From NCBI RefSeq assembly GCF_003061515.1, contig NZ_CP028924.1:1612001-1676000 (forward strand): 64,000 nt of DNA, written 5' to 3'. Both the position numbers and the translations under genes were made by a program. Shown in pieces: positions 29,401-39,589 of the stretch (position 1 is the first letter of the stretch; each line of letters starts with the position of its first letter). The DNA is from Colwellia sp. Arc7-D. GTDB lineage: Bacteria > Pseudomonadota > Gammaproteobacteria > Enterobacterales > Alteromonadaceae. The notes under the pieces are model-generated. The model had not been told where the DNA came from, searched no databases, and saw nothing but the letters and a program-made list of their open reading frames with translations.

Positions 29401-30023
29401 AAAAAGAAACTTTAGGTTTATATTTAACGGGTCACCCAATCAACCGTTACTTAAGTGAAATCAAACGCTATTCAACGGGACGTCTAGTCAGCTTGCAGCC
29501 AACCAATAAAGATAAGACAACGGTTGCCGTAGGCTTAGTGCTAGGTGTGCGGGTATTAGTCAATAAACGTGGTCGTCGATGGGCTTTGGTCACATTAGAT
29601 GATAAAAGTGCCCGAATGGACATCCGCTTATTTCCAGATGACTACGATAGGTTTGCAGAATTGCTTATTTCTGACGCTATTTTGGTCTGTAGCGGACAGG
29701 TCAGCTTTGATGATTACTCCGGTGGTATTACAATGACCGCTCGAGACATAATGACTATTGCTGATGCACGGGAAAATTATGTATCGTCGTTAGATTTACA
29801 AGTCGATAAAAATCAGCTTTCAGGCCAATTTATCGAACAGTTTACAAAGGTGCTAACACCCTATAAAGATGGTATTTGCCCAATTCGCGTTTTTTATCAA
29901 AGAGATGAAGCGCAAGGTATGCTAGAGTTAGGGGTACAGTGGCGCGTATCGCCAAGCGACATGCTATTATACGATTTGAAAACCCTTTTGGGTGATGAGC
30001 AAGTCGAGTTAAAATTTAAATAA
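26469..30023 (+). CDS. dnaE: DNA polymerase III alpha subunit
   Basis: 1184 residues (E. coli 1160). Replicative polymerase. An N-terminal PHP domain ([14 protein letters not shown]) is followed by the palm with catalytic Asp in [20 protein letters not shown], split here as PDFDIDF and MDRRDEV. The conserved [15 protein letters not shown] stretch, a helix-hairpin-helix region, and an OB-fold domain ([22 protein letters not shown], here [18 protein letters not shown]) precede the tau-binding C-terminus. About 25 extra residues lie at the N-terminus. Starts eight bases after rnhB. Confidence 0.98.
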   Translation: MSETELTTITTTDPAPKNGNNPAFIHLRIHSDYSMSDGLKKVKPIVARAAELNMPAIALTDQTNLCGLVKYYHAAHGAGLKPIIGCDFWVQSEALEGELSRLVVLTTNNIGYKNLTELISKAYLRGHVQGKAVIDRDWLIDHAEGLILLSGGREGDVGKALLKGNQEFVEDMVAFYQQYFPNCFYLELIRTGRNDEENYIHLAVALAASHDLPVVATNEVMFLSPVDFDAHEIRVAIHDGFTLDDKRRPKKYSKEQYLRTEEEMVALFADIPEALANSVEIAKRCNVTVRLGEYVLPDFPTEGLSIEDYLVKVSEEGLQERLEFLFDKDAPDFAEKRKPYDERLAIELKVVNGMGFPGYFLIVMEFIQWSKDNNIPVGPGRGSGAGSLVAYAQKITDLDPLEYDLLFERFLNPERVSMPDFDIDFCMDRRDEVIDHVAELYGRDAVSQIITFGTMAAKAVIRDVGRVLGHPYGFVDRISKLIPPTPGMTLAKAFEEEPKLPEIYAQDSDVKDLIDMCRILEGTTRNAGKHAGGVVISPTTITDFAPLYCDEEGKNPVTQFDKNDVEDAGLVKFDFLGLRTLTILQWAIEMADAKLLKEGKEPIDLPAIDLEDKASFKVLLKSETTAVFQLESSGMKSLIAKLKPDCFEDIIALVALFRPGPLQSGMVDNFIERKHGREAISYPDETWQHLDLKPILEPTYGIILYQEQVMQIAQVLAGYSLGGADMLRRAMGKKKPEEMAKQRAGFEAGAVGRGVDGELAMKIFDLVEKFAGYGFNKSHSAAYALVSYQTLWMKTHFPAPFMAAVMSADMDNTDKIVTLVDECSNMGLDLLPPDVNRGQYKFTVNDDDQIIYGIGAVKGVGEGPIEAIIAARESDGEFIDLFDFCARVDLKKINKRVLEKLIKSGAMDALGPNAKDGPHRAALFVSLPEALKAAEQHAKAQAIGQNDLFGLINEEPEDNRQTYKEVPKWPEQQWLDGEKETLGLYLTGHPINRYLSEIKRYSTGRLVSLQPTNKDKTTVAVGLVLGVRVLVNKRGRRWALVTLDDKSARMDIRLFPDDYDRFAELLISDAILVCSGQVSFDDYSGGITMTARDIMTIADARENYVSSLDLQVDKNQLSGQFIEQFTKVLTPYKDGICPIRVFYQRDEAQGMLELGVQWRVSPSDMLLYDLKTLLGDEQVELKFK

Positions 30024-30075
30024 GTAGTGTTTTTTACTAACGGTACTCAAAGACAACATAGGTAAGAAAAATCAT

Positions 30076-31032
30076 ATGTCATTAAATTTTTTAGATTTTG
30101 AGCTTCCAATTGCGGAACTTGAAGCAAAAATTGAAGAATTACAATTGGTCAACAATGGTCAAGATCTTGATCTTGATTTAGAGGATCAAATTTCTCAATT
30201 ACGTGAGAAAAATAACGAGTTAACAAAGAAAATTTTCTCTAATTTGGATCCTTGGCAAACGGCGCGCGTTGCACGTCACCCTCAACGTCCATATACCTTA
30301 GATTATTTACCTCGTATTTTTACGGAGTTCGATGAATTGGCAGGCGATAGAGCTTATGCTGATGATAAAGCTATTGTTGGTGGAACCGCGCGTTTAGATG
30401 GTCGTCCAGTTATGATTATTGGCCACCAAAAAGGTCGCTCAACTAACGAAAAAGTTAAACGTAACTTTGGTATGCCACGTCCTGAAGGCTACCGTAAAGC
30501 TTTACGTTTAATGAGAATGGCAGAACGTTTTAAAATGCCAATTATCACATTTATTGACACGCCAGGTGCTTATCCGGGTATTGGTGCAGAAGAACGTGGT
30601 CAAAGTGAAGCTATAGCCATGAATTTAAAAGTGATGTCACGTTTGAACGTGCCAATCATTTGTACGGTTATTGGTGAAGGTGGTTCTGGTGGTGCACTGG
30701 CTATTGGTGTTGGTGATAAGGTAAATATGCTTGAGTATTCAACTTATTCAGTAATTTCACCAGAAGGTTGTGCTTCAATTTTGTGGAAAACGGCTGAGAA
30801 AGCGCCGACAGCAGCAGAAGCCATGGGTATTACGGCTAAGCGTATTAAAGAATTAGGGCTTATCGACAGTATTGTTGAAGAACCATTAGGTGGGGCTCAC
30901 CGCGATATGGACCAAATGGCGGCATTCCTTAAGCAAGCATTAAAATCTGACCTAGCAGAACTAGACAAACTGTCTAACGAAGAATTGATTGAAAGTCGTT
31001 ATGACAAGTTAATGTCATTCGGTTATTGTTAG
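30076..31032 (+). CDS. accA: acetyl-CoA carboxylase carboxyltransferase subunit alpha
   Basis: 318 residues, standard length. Works with AccD to move the carboxyl group from biotin to acetyl-CoA, the first step of fatty-acid synthesis. The N-terminal coiled coil ([20 protein letters not shown]) and the crotonase-fold core with [20 protein letters not shown] and [17 protein letters not shown] are intact. Last gene of the long plus-strand run, closed by a terminator. Confidence 0.98.
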   Translation: MSLNFLDFELPIAELEAKIEELQLVNNGQDLDLDLEDQISQLREKNNELTKKIFSNLDPWQTARVARHPQRPYTLDYLPRIFTEFDELAGDRAYADDKAIVGGTARLDGRPVMIIGHQKGRSTNEKVKRNFGMPRPEGYRKALRLMRMAERFKMPIITFIDTPGAYPGIGAEERGQSEAIAMNLKVMSRLNVPIICTVIGEGGSGGALAIGVGDKVNMLEYSTYSVISPEGCASILWKTAEKAPTAAEAMGITAKRIKELGLIDSIVEEPLGGAHRDMDQMAAFLKQALKSDLAELDKLSNEELIESRYDKLMSFGYC

Positions 31033-31041
31033 ATTCAAAAT

Positions 31042-31066
31042 AAGCGACCTCTACAGGTCGCTTTTT
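31042..31066 (+). terminator. intrinsic terminator after accA
   Basis: AAGCGACCT (31042-31050), loop CTAC, AGGTCGCTT (31055-31063), continuing into a five-T run. Nine bases after the accA stop. Confidence 0.93.
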
Positions 31067-31109
31067 ATTGTCTTTATGATAACTATCGCTACAACACTCT
31101 TACCTAATA

Positions 31110-32498
31110 TTGCTTGAACCTGTGAATAAAATTGAATCAGCCTTGGTGCAGTTTTTTAAACATACACCAGAAAAAACTATTATTATTGCCTATAGCGGCG
31201 GTGTAGATTCACAAGTGCTATTAGTGGCATTAGCTAAGTTAAAACAACAAGAGTTATTACCTAACCCTTTAGTTGTTTGTCATGTCAATCACGGTTTAAG
31301 TCCTCATGCTGATGAGTGGCAAGTATTTGCGCAGCAACAATGTGATAGCTTTTCACTACCATTATTCACCCATAAACTACATTTAAAAAAACAAGCGCAG
31401 CAAAGCCTAGAAGCAATGGCGAGAGATGCGCGCTATAAAGTACTAATACAAACCAGTGCAGAGCCTGCGATTATCGTTACTGGACATCATCTGAATGACC
31501 AAGCAGAAACATTTATTCTTGCATTAAAACGTGGTGCAGGGGTTAAAGGTTTATCTGCAATGCCGCCAAGTGCTAAATTAGCGCAACATACAGTGGCTCG
31601 CCCGTTATTAGCGATTTCGCGATCAGAAATAGTCGATTATGCAAATCAACAACAGCTTAGTTGGATTGAAGATGAGTCAAATAACGATGAACACTTTGAG
31701 CGAAATTTTTTACGTCATCAAATACTGCCTAAATTAAATGCACGTTGGCCAAGTATTAATAAAACAATTGCGCGCAGTGCTGAGCATTGTTTTGAAGCGC
31801 AACAATTACTTGACGAATTAGCACAGCAAGATTTAACGCTTTGCCAGCTTTCAGCTTATCAACTTTCGGTGCCATGTTTAACTAAGTTAAGCGATGCACG
31901 ACTTAAAAATCTTTTACGCTATTTTTTATCGAGCCATAATGTATTAATGCCTTCGCGCCAGCAGTTAGCACAAATATGCCAACAACTTAACGCTGAGGCT
32001 GACAAATCACCGGTTATTCAACTATCGAGTCATTGTGTTAGGCGCTTTAAAGATGAGCTTTATCTAACCACTATTTACCAAGATATTTCGGATTGGCAAC
32101 ATTCGCTAAATCTTGACGATTTAGTCGCTAAAGATAAATTAGAGCTTCAATTACCTGATAACTTAGGCGTTTTATGTATTTCGGCAAAGTTAGAAAACAG
32201 CAACACTAATGAACATTGGCAAGTAGCTGTTAAACGCCCAAACATTAATCAAGTAGTTACGGTTAGGTTTTCTCACGAAAATCCTAAATGTTTACCGCAA
32301 TATCGACAACATTCACGAGCCTTAAAGAAAGTTTTGCAAGAGCTTACAATTCCGCCATGGCAAAGAAAAAGACTACCGTTTATTTTTTATGATAATGAAT
32401 TAATAGCCGTCGTAGGACACTTCGTTTGTAAAGCTTTCTTAGTTGATAACAATGACCAAGCATTGTTTATTTCACGTAACAGTGAATCGTCTTTTTAA
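31110..32498 (+). CDS. tilS: tRNA(Ile)-lysidine synthetase
   Basis: 462 residues. Converts C34 of the CAU-anticodon tRNA-Ile to lysidine with ATP and lysine. The PP-loop motif IIAYSGGVDSQVLLVAL (about 25-41) is intact, as are NHGLSPHADEW and TGHHLNDQAETFILALKRGA. The C-terminal substrate-binding domains follow. The start is uncertain: TTG 31110 and GTG 31122 are both possible and neither has a clear ribosome-binding site. Confidence 0.95.
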   Translation: MLEPVNKIESALVQFFKHTPEKTIIIAYSGGVDSQVLLVALAKLKQQELLPNPLVVCHVNHGLSPHADEWQVFAQQQCDSFSLPLFTHKLHLKKQAQQSLEAMARDARYKVLIQTSAEPAIIVTGHHLNDQAETFILALKRGAGVKGLSAMPPSAKLAQHTVARPLLAISRSEIVDYANQQQLSWIEDESNNDEHFERNFLRHQILPKLNARWPSINKTIARSAEHCFEAQQLLDELAQQDLTLCQLSAYQLSVPCLTKLSDARLKNLLRYFLSSHNVLMPSRQQLAQICQQLNAEADKSPVIQLSSHCVRRFKDELYLTTIYQDISDWQHSLNLDDLVAKDKLELQLPDNLGVLCISAKLENSNTNEHWQVAVKRPNINQVVTVRFSHENPKCLPQYRQHSRALKKVLQELTIPPWQRKRLPFIFYDNELIAVVGHFVCKAFLVDNNDQALFISRNSESSF

Positions 32499-32605
32499 AT
32501 TAGCCATACAACGAATATACTAGACAGTCACCGCTATTAAGTGGTAAAAAACTTGCACTACACGCGAGCGTGTTCATAAGTTTAATAACTCAAATAAGAA
32601 AAATT

Positions 32606-33841
32606 ATGACAATAGAAAATAACCCAGAAAGCCATTCATTTATTACTAAACTGAAATCTATTAATATCGTAAACCAAATAATTATTGCCATTATTTTAGG
32701 TGTTGTTTTAGCCCTTGCTTCCCCTGATCTAGCCATGTCATTTTCTATACTGGGGAGTTTATTTGTTAATGCATTAAAAGCGGTTGCCCCTATCTTAGTG
32801 TTAGTTTTAGTGGCTTCGTCTATTGCAAACCAAAAACCTAACAGTGAAGCTAATTTAAAGCCTATAGTTGGATTGTATTTAATTGGCACCATTAGTGCTG
32901 CGTTAGTCGCAGTCGCGCTAAGCTTTATGTTTCCTGTGCAATTAACTTTAGATATCGTTGGCGCTAGTGCTAACCCGCCACAAGGTTTAGGCGAAGTATT
33001 AACAACCTTGGCATTTAAAATTGTTGATAATCCTTTTAATGCGGTAATTACCGGTAACTTTATCGGTATTTTAGCTTGGGGTTTAGGTTTAGGTTTTGCC
33101 TTGAAAAAGGGAAGTGACTCAACGAAAGTCATGGTGCATGATTTTGCTGAAGCTATTTCTAGTGTCGTAAAACTCGTTATTCGTTTTGCACCATTAGGTA
33201 TCATGGGGTTAGTTGCCAATACAGTAGCAACTACAGGCTTTGATACTTTAGGAGAGTTTAGTCATTTAGTACTCGTGCTTTTAGGTTCAATGCTTATAAT
33301 TGCTTTGATAGTGAACCCGTTAATCGTGTATTTAATTATGCGTAAAAACCCTTACCCGTTAGTACTAACCTGTATAAAAGAATCAGGTATTACGGCATTT
33401 TTCACCCGTAGCTCAGCAGCCAATATTCCAGTAAATATGGAGCTATGTGAAAAGCTAGATTTACATGAGGATACTTATTCGGTATCCATTCCATTAGGTG
33501 CCACCATCAATATGGCAGGCGCGGCGATTACCATCACGGTATTAACGCTTGCAGCGGCCAATACCTTAAATATTGAAGTTGATTTTGCCACCGCTATTTT
33601 ATTGAGTGTGGTTGCTGCAATATCAGCGTGTGGCGCTTCTGGTGTTGCTGGCGGTTCATTGCTGCTTATTCCATTAGCTTGTGGGTTATTTGGTATTAAT
33701 ACTGATATTGCGATGCAAGTTGTTGCGATAGGATTTATTATTGGTGTTATTCAAGACTCCGCAGAAACAGCATTAAATAGTTCTACCGATGTGGTTTTCA
33801 CGGCTGCAGCATCGCACCATATCACTAAAAATTTAGATTAA
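32606..33841 (+). CDS. sstT: serine/threonine:sodium symporter SstT
   Basis: 411 residues from ATG 32606, which follows an AAGAAA stretch. A GTG at 32570 would add 12 residues. A DAACS (glutamate/aspartate-type) symporter with eight to nine hydrophobic segments plus re-entrant loops. [35 protein letters not shown] and [19 protein letters not shown] match SstT. Inner-membrane uptake of serine and threonine driven by sodium fits a marine host. Single-gene unit. Confidence 0.93.
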   Translation: MTIENNPESHSFITKLKSINIVNQIIIAIILGVVLALASPDLAMSFSILGSLFVNALKAVAPILVLVLVASSIANQKPNSEANLKPIVGLYLIGTISAALVAVALSFMFPVQLTLDIVGASANPPQGLGEVLTTLAFKIVDNPFNAVITGNFIGILAWGLGLGFALKKGSDSTKVMVHDFAEAISSVVKLVIRFAPLGIMGLVANTVATTGFDTLGEFSHLVLVLLGSMLIIALIVNPLIVYLIMRKNPYPLVLTCIKESGITAFFTRSSAANIPVNMELCEKLDLHEDTYSVSIPLGATINMAGAAITITVLTLAAANTLNIEVDFATAILLSVVAAISACGASGVAGGSLLLIPLACGLFGINTDIAMQVVAIGFIIGVIQDSAETALNSSTDVVFTAAASHHITKNLD

Positions 33842-33853
33842 ACCTTATCTTTT

Positions 33854-33904
33854 AGCTTTGTTACTTTCTAATAATGAAAGTAACAAAGCTGACTTGTTAT
33901 TTTT
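33854..33904 (+). terminator. stem-loop downstream of sstT, probable terminator
   Basis: AGCTTTGTTACTTTC (33854-33868) and GAAAGTAACAAAGCT (33876-33890): a perfect 15-bp stem 13 bases after the stop. The T-rich stretch (TTATTTTT) begins about seven bases later, so termination is likely but not textbook. Confidence 0.6.
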
Positions 33905-34043
33905 AAAAGCCTTCCCAAAATTCCTCAAAACTCACTTATGAGTTAAATATTTATAAGTATTAATTTTACCGGGTTAATCATCTGCACTTTTTAAATCGGT
34001 AAATTAGGAGCATAATAGCGCAAAAATTTAGGGAGAACCTTTT

Positions 34044-34613
34044 ATGCCAACAGAAAATGCTTTGAAAGCACGCAGCAACAATTGTTGTGAACTATGTACA
34101 TCACCAAACAACTTATCGGTGTTTCCTGTACCCCCAACAAGCGACTTAAGTGCTCAACAAAGTATTTATTTATGTGATAAATGCTTAGGGCAAGTTGAAG
34201 GCAATGCTGAACTCGATATAAACCATATGCGCTGTTTAACCGATGCTATGTGGAATCAAGAGCCTGCCGTACAAGTTATGGCTTACCGTTTGTTGCATAA
34301 GTTATCAGCTGAAAGCTGGGCGCAAGATGCGTTAGATATGATATACCTCGAAGATGCGGTTAAAACCTGGGCTGAGCAGGGGATTGCAGCGGCTGAACGA
34401 GAAGGCCCTACACGCGATAGTAATGGCGCTGAATTACAAGATGGCGATAATGTTACTTTGATCAAAGATCTAAAGGTTAAAGGGGCAAATTTTACCGCTA
34501 AGCAAGGCACTATGGTGCGAGGTATCAGTTTAACTGACAATCCTGAGCATATTGAAGGTAAAGTTAATGGTACGCGTATTGTCTTAGTTGCTAGCTATTT
34601 AAAGAAAGCTTAA
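34044..34613 (+). CDS. yjdM: PhnA-family zinc-ribbon protein (YjdM-like)
   Basis: 189 residues. The N-terminal zinc ribbon has CCELCTSPNNL and, about 35 residues on, LCDKCLGQV, two CxxC pairs. The C-terminal PhnA domain opens DSNGAELQDGDNVTLIKDLK and ends VLVASYLKKA. Historically annotated as an alkylphosphonate utilisation protein, but this family is not in a phn operon here and its biochemical role is unsettled. The long form with a helical middle (about 60-115) is common in marine gammaproteobacteria. Followed by its own terminator. Confidence 0.85.
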   Translation: MPTENALKARSNNCCELCTSPNNLSVFPVPPTSDLSAQQSIYLCDKCLGQVEGNAELDINHMRCLTDAMWNQEPAVQVMAYRLLHKLSAESWAQDALDMIYLEDAVKTWAEQGIAAAEREGPTRDSNGAELQDGDNVTLIKDLKVKGANFTAKQGTMVRGISLTDNPEHIEGKVNGTRIVLVASYLKKA

Positions 34614-34686
34614 CTTTATCGGTAATATGATAAGTTATATAAGTACTTTCGATTAAGTTCGAAGCTAGAAAATAATTGCTAAATAT

Positions 34687-34722
34687 AAAGCACTCTCAGT
34701 TATAACGCTGTGAGTGCTTTTT
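34687..34722 (+). terminator. intrinsic terminator downstream of the PhnA-like gene
   Basis: AAAGCACTC-T-CAG (34687-34699) pairs with CTG-T-GAGTGCTTT (34708-34720) with one T/T mismatch, followed by more T. It lies about 75 bases after the stop. Confidence 0.8.
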
Positions 34723-34828
34723 GGTTAATGGTGTTTATAAATTCTAAGTTTAAAAGTTAAAAGTTAAGTTTCTTAAGACTCATTTCATCAAGGCAATTAA
34801 TCAAATGGGTATTATCCTCATGATAAAG

Positions 34829-35293
34829 CTATAACCAACGACGAACTTTGTTTTTATAATCTACGTAATCTTGTCCAAACAGTTTTATCAACATACGTTC
34901 TTCAGGCACAATTTGATACTTAGTTATATACCAAAAAAATAGTCCGCAAATAAATAAATTCAATGCATTTTCAAGATAACAAGCATATGCAATTAAAGTT
35001 AAAAGCATCGCCAAATACATCGGGTTTCTAGAATATTGGTAAATACCACTATCAACAATTTGCGATGATGTTTCTGGTTTACTGGGGTTAACCGTTGTTT
35101 GGTGCTGTCGAAAACTATAAATGGCAATAAAAGCAATAATCACTGCTATCGTCACTAATAACGTCACCAAAGAAACTCTGACTAAAGGACTTATTACTGT
35201 GGCGACATTTACTGTGGGTAAGTAGTACTGAATTATGGTCATTAAGATAACCGCAATAGCCACTTGCAATACCGGGATAATTTTTAACTCCAT
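34829..35293 (-). CDS. isoprenylcysteine carboxyl methyltransferase-family membrane protein
   Basis: 154 residues from ATG 35293, which lies six bases after an AAGGA site. The ATG at 35299 overlaps that site. Four or five hydrophobic segments are present. The C-terminal motif GIYQYSRNPMYLAMLL, followed by a second segment and VPEERMLIKLFGQDYVDYKN, is the SAM-binding signature of the ICMT/PEMT membrane methyltransferase fold. Bacterial members act on unknown small substrates or lipids. Stands alone. Confidence 0.8.
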   Translation of the reverse strand: MELKIIPVLQVAIAVILMTIIQYYLPTVNVATVISPLVRVSLVTLLVTIAVIIAFIAIYSFRQHQTTVNPSKPETSSQIVDSGIYQYSRNPMYLAMLLTLIAYACYLENALNLFICGLFFWYITKYQIVPEERMLIKLFGQDYVDYKNKVRRWL

Positions 35294-35395
35294 CTTCATT
35301 CCTTTTAGAAGACTTTGCTTACTTATTGTTAAGTAACTTTTATGATCCTCCGCTTATACTCTAATAAAATGTTATTAAAAGTAAAGGCTCATCAA

Positions 35396-35430
35396 AGTAA
35401 AAACGCCAAATACACAGGTATTTGGCGTTT
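35396..35430 (-). terminator. intrinsic terminator of the DUF885 gene
   Basis: AAACGCCAAATA (35401-35412) and TATTTGGCGTTT (35419-35430) form a perfect 12-bp stem with loop CACAGG. On the minus strand it runs into five T, 38 bases after the DUF885 stop. Confidence 0.85.
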
Positions 35431-35467
35431 GTTAATCAAAGCGTTTAAAGCTTACGTTCATGTAGTG

Positions 35468-37321
35468 TTAGCTTTTATCTACAATATAGTCATTAACCAT
35501 ATCTTCAAGTACGTTAAGTGGTACAGCACCATTGGTTAACACAACATCATGGAATTCACGAATATCGAACTTATCGCCTAGCTGTTGTTTTGCTTTTGTG
35601 CGTAGCTCAACAATTTTTAACATACCAATTTTATAAGCAGTTGCTTGTGACGGCATAACAACATGACGTTCAACCATTTTTATCGCATCTGACTTAGCAT
35701 TAGGTGTATTACTGACATAATATTCAATACCTTGAGCTAAATTCCATTTTTTATTGTGAATACCGGTATCAACCACTAATCGACAAGCACGCCATAATTC
35801 CATAGCCAAGCGACCAAAGTCAGAGTAAGGGTCTTGATAGAAGCCAATTTCTTTAGGGATCATTTCTGAATATAAACCCCAACCTTCGCTGTATGCAGTG
35901 TAACCGCCAAACTTTCTGAATTTTGGAATACCTTCAAGCTCTTGTTTTAAAGCTATTTGCATATGATGACCAGGAATACCTTCATGATAAGCCAAAGCTT
36001 CCATTTGGTATGTTGGCATAGCTTCCATATCGTAAAGGTTTGCGTAGTAAATACCTGGGCGTGAGCCATCAGGTGCAGGTTGTTGGTAGAATGCTTTACC
36101 CGCAGATTTCTCTCTAAACGCTTCCACTTTTTTAACTTTTAAATCAGCTTTTGGCTTAGTGATAAATAATTGATCCAACTCACCTTTCATGGTGTTAATT
36201 AATGCAGTAGCTTCAGTTAAGTAACGTTCACGTCCAGCATCATCACCGGCATAATAAAATTGTGGATCGTGGCGCATAAATTGAAAAAATTCACTTAAAG
36301 TGCCTTTATAATTCACTTTTTTCATGATTACGCGCATTTCATCATGTATACGAGCAACTTCATCTAAGCCTATTTTATGAATTTCATCGGCGGTTAAGTT
36401 GGTAGTCGTTGTACGTTTTAAAGCGTTGTTATAAAACTTATCACCGTTTGGAAATTTCCATGCGCCATCAGTAGTGTCGGCTTTTTTCTCTAGTTCAACT
36501 AAGTAGCTGACTAATGCTTGATATCCCGCTTTAAATTCAGTGGTTAATGCCGAAGATAACTTAGCTGTTAGTGCTTGTTTTTCTGTATCGGTAATATCTA
36601 ATTTGTCTATTTTTGAAGTGAAATCTGCATATAGCGTGCTATCAGCGCCATTATCAAAAGGTGCGCCAACTGTTAAGTTTTTAGAATCTCGAATAACATG
36701 ACCAAAAACAAATTTTGGTGCAATTATGCCTTTATTGGCTCTGATTTCAAGTTGATCTATTAACTGTTCAAGTAACACTTTTGAGTTTTTTACACGAGCA
36801 ATATAGTCATAAGCTTGCTTAGTGTCTTTAATGCTATGTTGGTTGATTAACAATGCAGGTATTTGTGAATGAACGCCAAACATTTGATTAACAGGATAGT
36901 TATGATGACGCCATGGGTAATCAGCGATTTGTTGTTCTAGCTTTTGTGTTAGGAGTTGAAAACTTAATTTTGTTTGCTTATCAAGGTTGTTTACATTGAT
37001 GACTTGTATGCGCTGCAATGCTTCTTTTGCGAAAGCTAGCTCTTTGGCACTATTTTCCTCTGAAAGATCTTGCCACTTATCGTAATCAATTTTAATACCA
37101 AGGTAAGTTTGTCTAACAGGGTTACGGTTAACACCCTCCATAAAAATAGTGTCAAATAGCTCATTTGCTGCTTTAGAGGCGTTAACTGTACTATTTAGCT
37201 TTTCTGTAGGCGACATTGCAAGAGCATTATTACCTTTAGCTTGTGTTGTAGTTTCATTACTACAAGCAGCAGCTAATAACGCTGTGATAGAGATAACAAT
37301 AAGTGATTTATTGAAGGTCAT
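35468..37321 (-). CDS. DUF885 family lipoprotein, putative zinc peptidase
   Basis: 617 residues. AGGAA precedes ATG 37321. The signal peptide ends in lipobox LAAAC (Cys 20), so it is a predicted lipoprotein. The rest is a helical DUF885 domain with AYHEGIPGHHMQIAL, an HExxPGHH variant of the gluzincin HExxH motif, and AYSEGWGLYSEMIP about 30 residues later, which supplies the third ligand. Many DUF885 proteins sit in peptide or amino-acid utilisation settings. Substrate unknown. Monocistronic, divergent from the GNAT gene. Confidence 0.85.
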   Translation of the reverse strand: MTFNKSLIVISITALLAAACSNETTTQAKGNNALAMSPTEKLNSTVNASKAANELFDTIFMEGVNRNPVRQTYLGIKIDYDKWQDLSEENSAKELAFAKEALQRIQVINVNNLDKQTKLSFQLLTQKLEQQIADYPWRHHNYPVNQMFGVHSQIPALLINQHSIKDTKQAYDYIARVKNSKVLLEQLIDQLEIRANKGIIAPKFVFGHVIRDSKNLTVGAPFDNGADSTLYADFTSKIDKLDITDTEKQALTAKLSSALTTEFKAGYQALVSYLVELEKKADTTDGAWKFPNGDKFYNNALKRTTTTNLTADEIHKIGLDEVARIHDEMRVIMKKVNYKGTLSEFFQFMRHDPQFYYAGDDAGRERYLTEATALINTMKGELDQLFITKPKADLKVKKVEAFREKSAGKAFYQQPAPDGSRPGIYYANLYDMEAMPTYQMEALAYHEGIPGHHMQIALKQELEGIPKFRKFGGYTAYSEGWGLYSEMIPKEIGFYQDPYSDFGRLAMELWRACRLVVDTGIHNKKWNLAQGIEYYVSNTPNAKSDAIKMVERHVVMPSQATAYKIGMLKIVELRTKAKQQLGDKFDIREFHDVVLTNGAVPLNVLEDMVNDYIVDKS

Positions 37322-37516
37322 GTTAATTTCCTATTTTAATTTATGTGCTATATTGCCGCTATTTTTACTAGGCGATCAAGCTAACCGCGCTCAGTGGCTG
37401 ATTTTTTGCGGTAACTTCCAGTATGTCTTATTTATTTTAGGTGTTTTATTTAAGGTATTACCTCAATACCTAACTTGCTATAGTAGGTTCATTGATTAAT
37501 CAATTAATCGAGTGTT

Positions 37517-38004
37517 ATGTCAAATGTAACCCATGCTGTAAATGCAAGTAACGACAACATCAAGCATTCTGCGATTATTAGTTTTCGCCGAGCAATAGCA
37601 AGTGATAGAGACTTTCTTTTAAACCTGCGAAAAGCATCGATGGAAAAGCATTTAAATAATGCGGGCATTTATCTTGATGATAATGCGCATTTACAACGTA
37701 TTGATGAATTTTTTGCTGATTCTCACCTTATCTTATATAAAAAGCGTCCTGTTGGTTTATTAAAGTTAGGTCTGTTTGCTAATAAAATCCACGTACGCCA
37801 ATTTCAATTACTTCCTACGTTTCAAGGGGAGGTATTGGCAGCAAAGTATTAGAGGTAATAAAGCGTAAGGCGCAAGAAAAAAGGCTCAACATAACGTTAA
37901 ATGTGTTAATTAATAATCCCGCGAAACAGTTATATCTTCGACACGACTTCGTCGTGATTTCCAGCAATGAACTCGAATTTCAAATGCATTGGCAATGCCA
38001 GTAA
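37517..38004 (+). pseudogene. GNAT-family N-acetyltransferase, frameshifted
   Basis: The first frame runs from ATG 37517 and gives FRRAIASDRDFLLNLRKASM and onward to LPTFQG, then goes out of frame and stops at 37852. In the next frame the sequence resumes exactly at the acetyl-CoA-binding loop as GGIGSKVLEVIKRKAQEK, then LNVLINNPAKQLYLRHDF, and stops at 38004. Adding one G to the G4 run at 37826-37829 would restore FQGGGIGSKVL, the expected QxxGxG motif. Either a one-base sequencing error or a real single-base deletion. Corrected length about 162 residues. Substrate unknown. Confidence 0.85.
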
Positions 38005-38035
38005 TTAAAACGTTAATTGTTGATTGATAAATAAC

Positions 38036-38078
38036 ATAAAAATTCAGCGTTATTATTGGCTAAACGCTGAATTTTTAT
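38036..38078. terminator. bidirectional terminator between the GNAT and M28 genes
   Basis: A perfect 16-bp stem (38036-38051 / 38063-38078) with an 11-base loop, core TTCAGCGTT/AACGCTGAA, flanked by five A on the left and five T on the right. It can end both convergent genes. Confidence 0.9.
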
Positions 38079-38128
38079 GTTTGTATCAAACTAAATGAGA
38101 TAAGTTGTTACGTTTTAAAGGTAAGATT

Positions 38129-39469
38129 TTAGTAAATTTTACCTTTAGCCCGCACCTCTGCTTTATCAATACGTGTTGGTGTTGCCGTACCATCAACTAA
38201 AGGCTGAGTTGCTGTCGCTAATGTCTCAATTACCTTATGCATCGACGATAAATCTAAGCTGTTAATATCGTCTGTTACTTTGTGATAATGTTGATCTTTA
38301 TCAAGCTGTGTACTACTAAAACTATGTGCAGCTACGCCTAAACGGGCTAATGTTGCGTTATCTGAGCGATAAAATAAGCCTTGCTCAGGATATGGATCTT
38401 GATAGATTTTCGTATTTAGCTCAACGAGGTTTTTATTGAGTAGGGCACCTAAATTTGAGCGATCCATTCCTGTCATCCAAAGGGTACCAGCACCAAACTT
38501 TGAAGGTTTACCGATCATTTCAATATTAATCATAGCAACGACATTGTCGGGGTTAAGTTGCTGTGAAAAATACTTTGAGCCAAAGCCTCCAATTTCTTCT
38601 GCTGTAAATGCACTAAACATTAATGTGCGCTTGTTATCACCTTTTTGTGCGAAATATTGCGCTAAATTTAATACCGCAGTGGTGCCTGAAGCGTCATCAT
38701 CAGCACCATTATAAATTTGCTTGCCATCTTCTGTTACGCCCAAATGGTCATAGTGCGCTGAGTACAAAACGATTTCTTCTTGGTTTTGTATACCCGGTAA
38801 CACTCCAACAACATTTGTTAATGTTTGCTGGGTAATTTTAGCACTGGCATTTACGCTATAATTTTTAATTTCGCTTTCGTCACTTAATACCAACACAAGT
38901 GCGCCTTGATGATCAAGTGAGAGTTTAGTTAAGCCACGGTTAAAGTAGCCTTGATAAGCTTTAAATGTTTTAGCGTGTGTACTATCGATTACAACGAGAT
39001 GTTGCCCACCTTGTAGGTTTAACTCACTTAAGGTTTTTCGCATATCATCATCTTTACCCACAAGATGTACTTGAGCACTTTTACTCTGCCAATTAAGCTG
39101 TTCAATCGTGGTGGCTAAGGCCGTATTTTCAAGGCTAACCTCTTGACCATTAAGCGTAATAGTATGTAGTTGAGGTTGGATTTTATTTACGGTAAACGTT
39201 TGAAAAAAACTTTTGTTATTTAGCGGCTTAAGTCCAATTTCAGTAAATCTTGCTGCAATATAGTTTGCCGCTTTGTCTATTTCTGGACTAAAACTTGCTC
39301 TACCTTTTAAATCGTCAGACGCTAAATAGGTAATGTCTTTTATGACTTGTTCAGACGGTATTATTTCTCCAACACTATAAAATGAGCTAGTCATGAGGAG
39401 CGTTGCAATTACCGCTTTTTTTGTTAAATGGAGGTTTTTTTTAGCGCACGAATTTAATGTAGTCATCAT
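38129..39469 (-). CDS. M28-family zinc metallopeptidase, exported
   Basis: 446 residues. A hydrophobic segment at about 18-33 after a basic region suggests a signal peptide; the start may be Met 2. The zinc-ligand motifs of M28 aminopeptidases are in order: LYSAHYDHLG, YNGADDDASGTTAVL, FTAEEIGGFGS, MINIEMIG, and a late His in HSFSSTQLDKDQHYHKVTDD-type sequence. A PA-like insert precedes the catalytic part. Probably a periplasmic or secreted aminopeptidase. Monocistronic. Confidence 0.88.
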   Translation of the reverse strand: MMTTLNSCAKKNLHLTKKAVIATLLMTSSFYSVGEIIPSEQVIKDITYLASDDLKGRASFSPEIDKAANYIAARFTEIGLKPLNNKSFFQTFTVNKIQPQLHTITLNGQEVSLENTALATTIEQLNWQSKSAQVHLVGKDDDMRKTLSELNLQGGQHLVVIDSTHAKTFKAYQGYFNRGLTKLSLDHQGALVLVLSDESEIKNYSVNASAKITQQTLTNVVGVLPGIQNQEEIVLYSAHYDHLGVTEDGKQIYNGADDDASGTTAVLNLAQYFAQKGDNKRTLMFSAFTAEEIGGFGSKYFSQQLNPDNVVAMINIEMIGKPSKFGAGTLWMTGMDRSNLGALLNKNLVELNTKIYQDPYPEQGLFYRSDNATLARLGVAAHSFSSTQLDKDQHYHKVTDDINSLDLSSMHKVIETLATATQPLVDGTATPTRIDKAEVRAKGKIY

Positions 39470-39589
39470 AGTTTTATTTGAATTGTTATGCAGTATTATG
39501 CAGCATGAAAATATTAATGTTTACTATTGAACATCTAAAAACATAAATCAATAGTCAGCAGTTAGCTGATATTGCTTATAAAATTGAAA

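Noticed and set aside
34044..34613. Phosphonate utilisation role for the PhnA-like gene
   Set aside because: No phn genes nearby; the historical name does not establish the function.
35342..35539. 65-codon plus-strand open frame downstream of the methyltransferase gene
   Set aside because: It runs through the DUF885 terminator and the end of that gene on the other strand; no family resemblance.
37149..37499. 116-codon plus-strand open frame across the DUF885 start
   Set aside because: Mostly antisense to the DUF885 signal-peptide region, with no ribosome-binding site.
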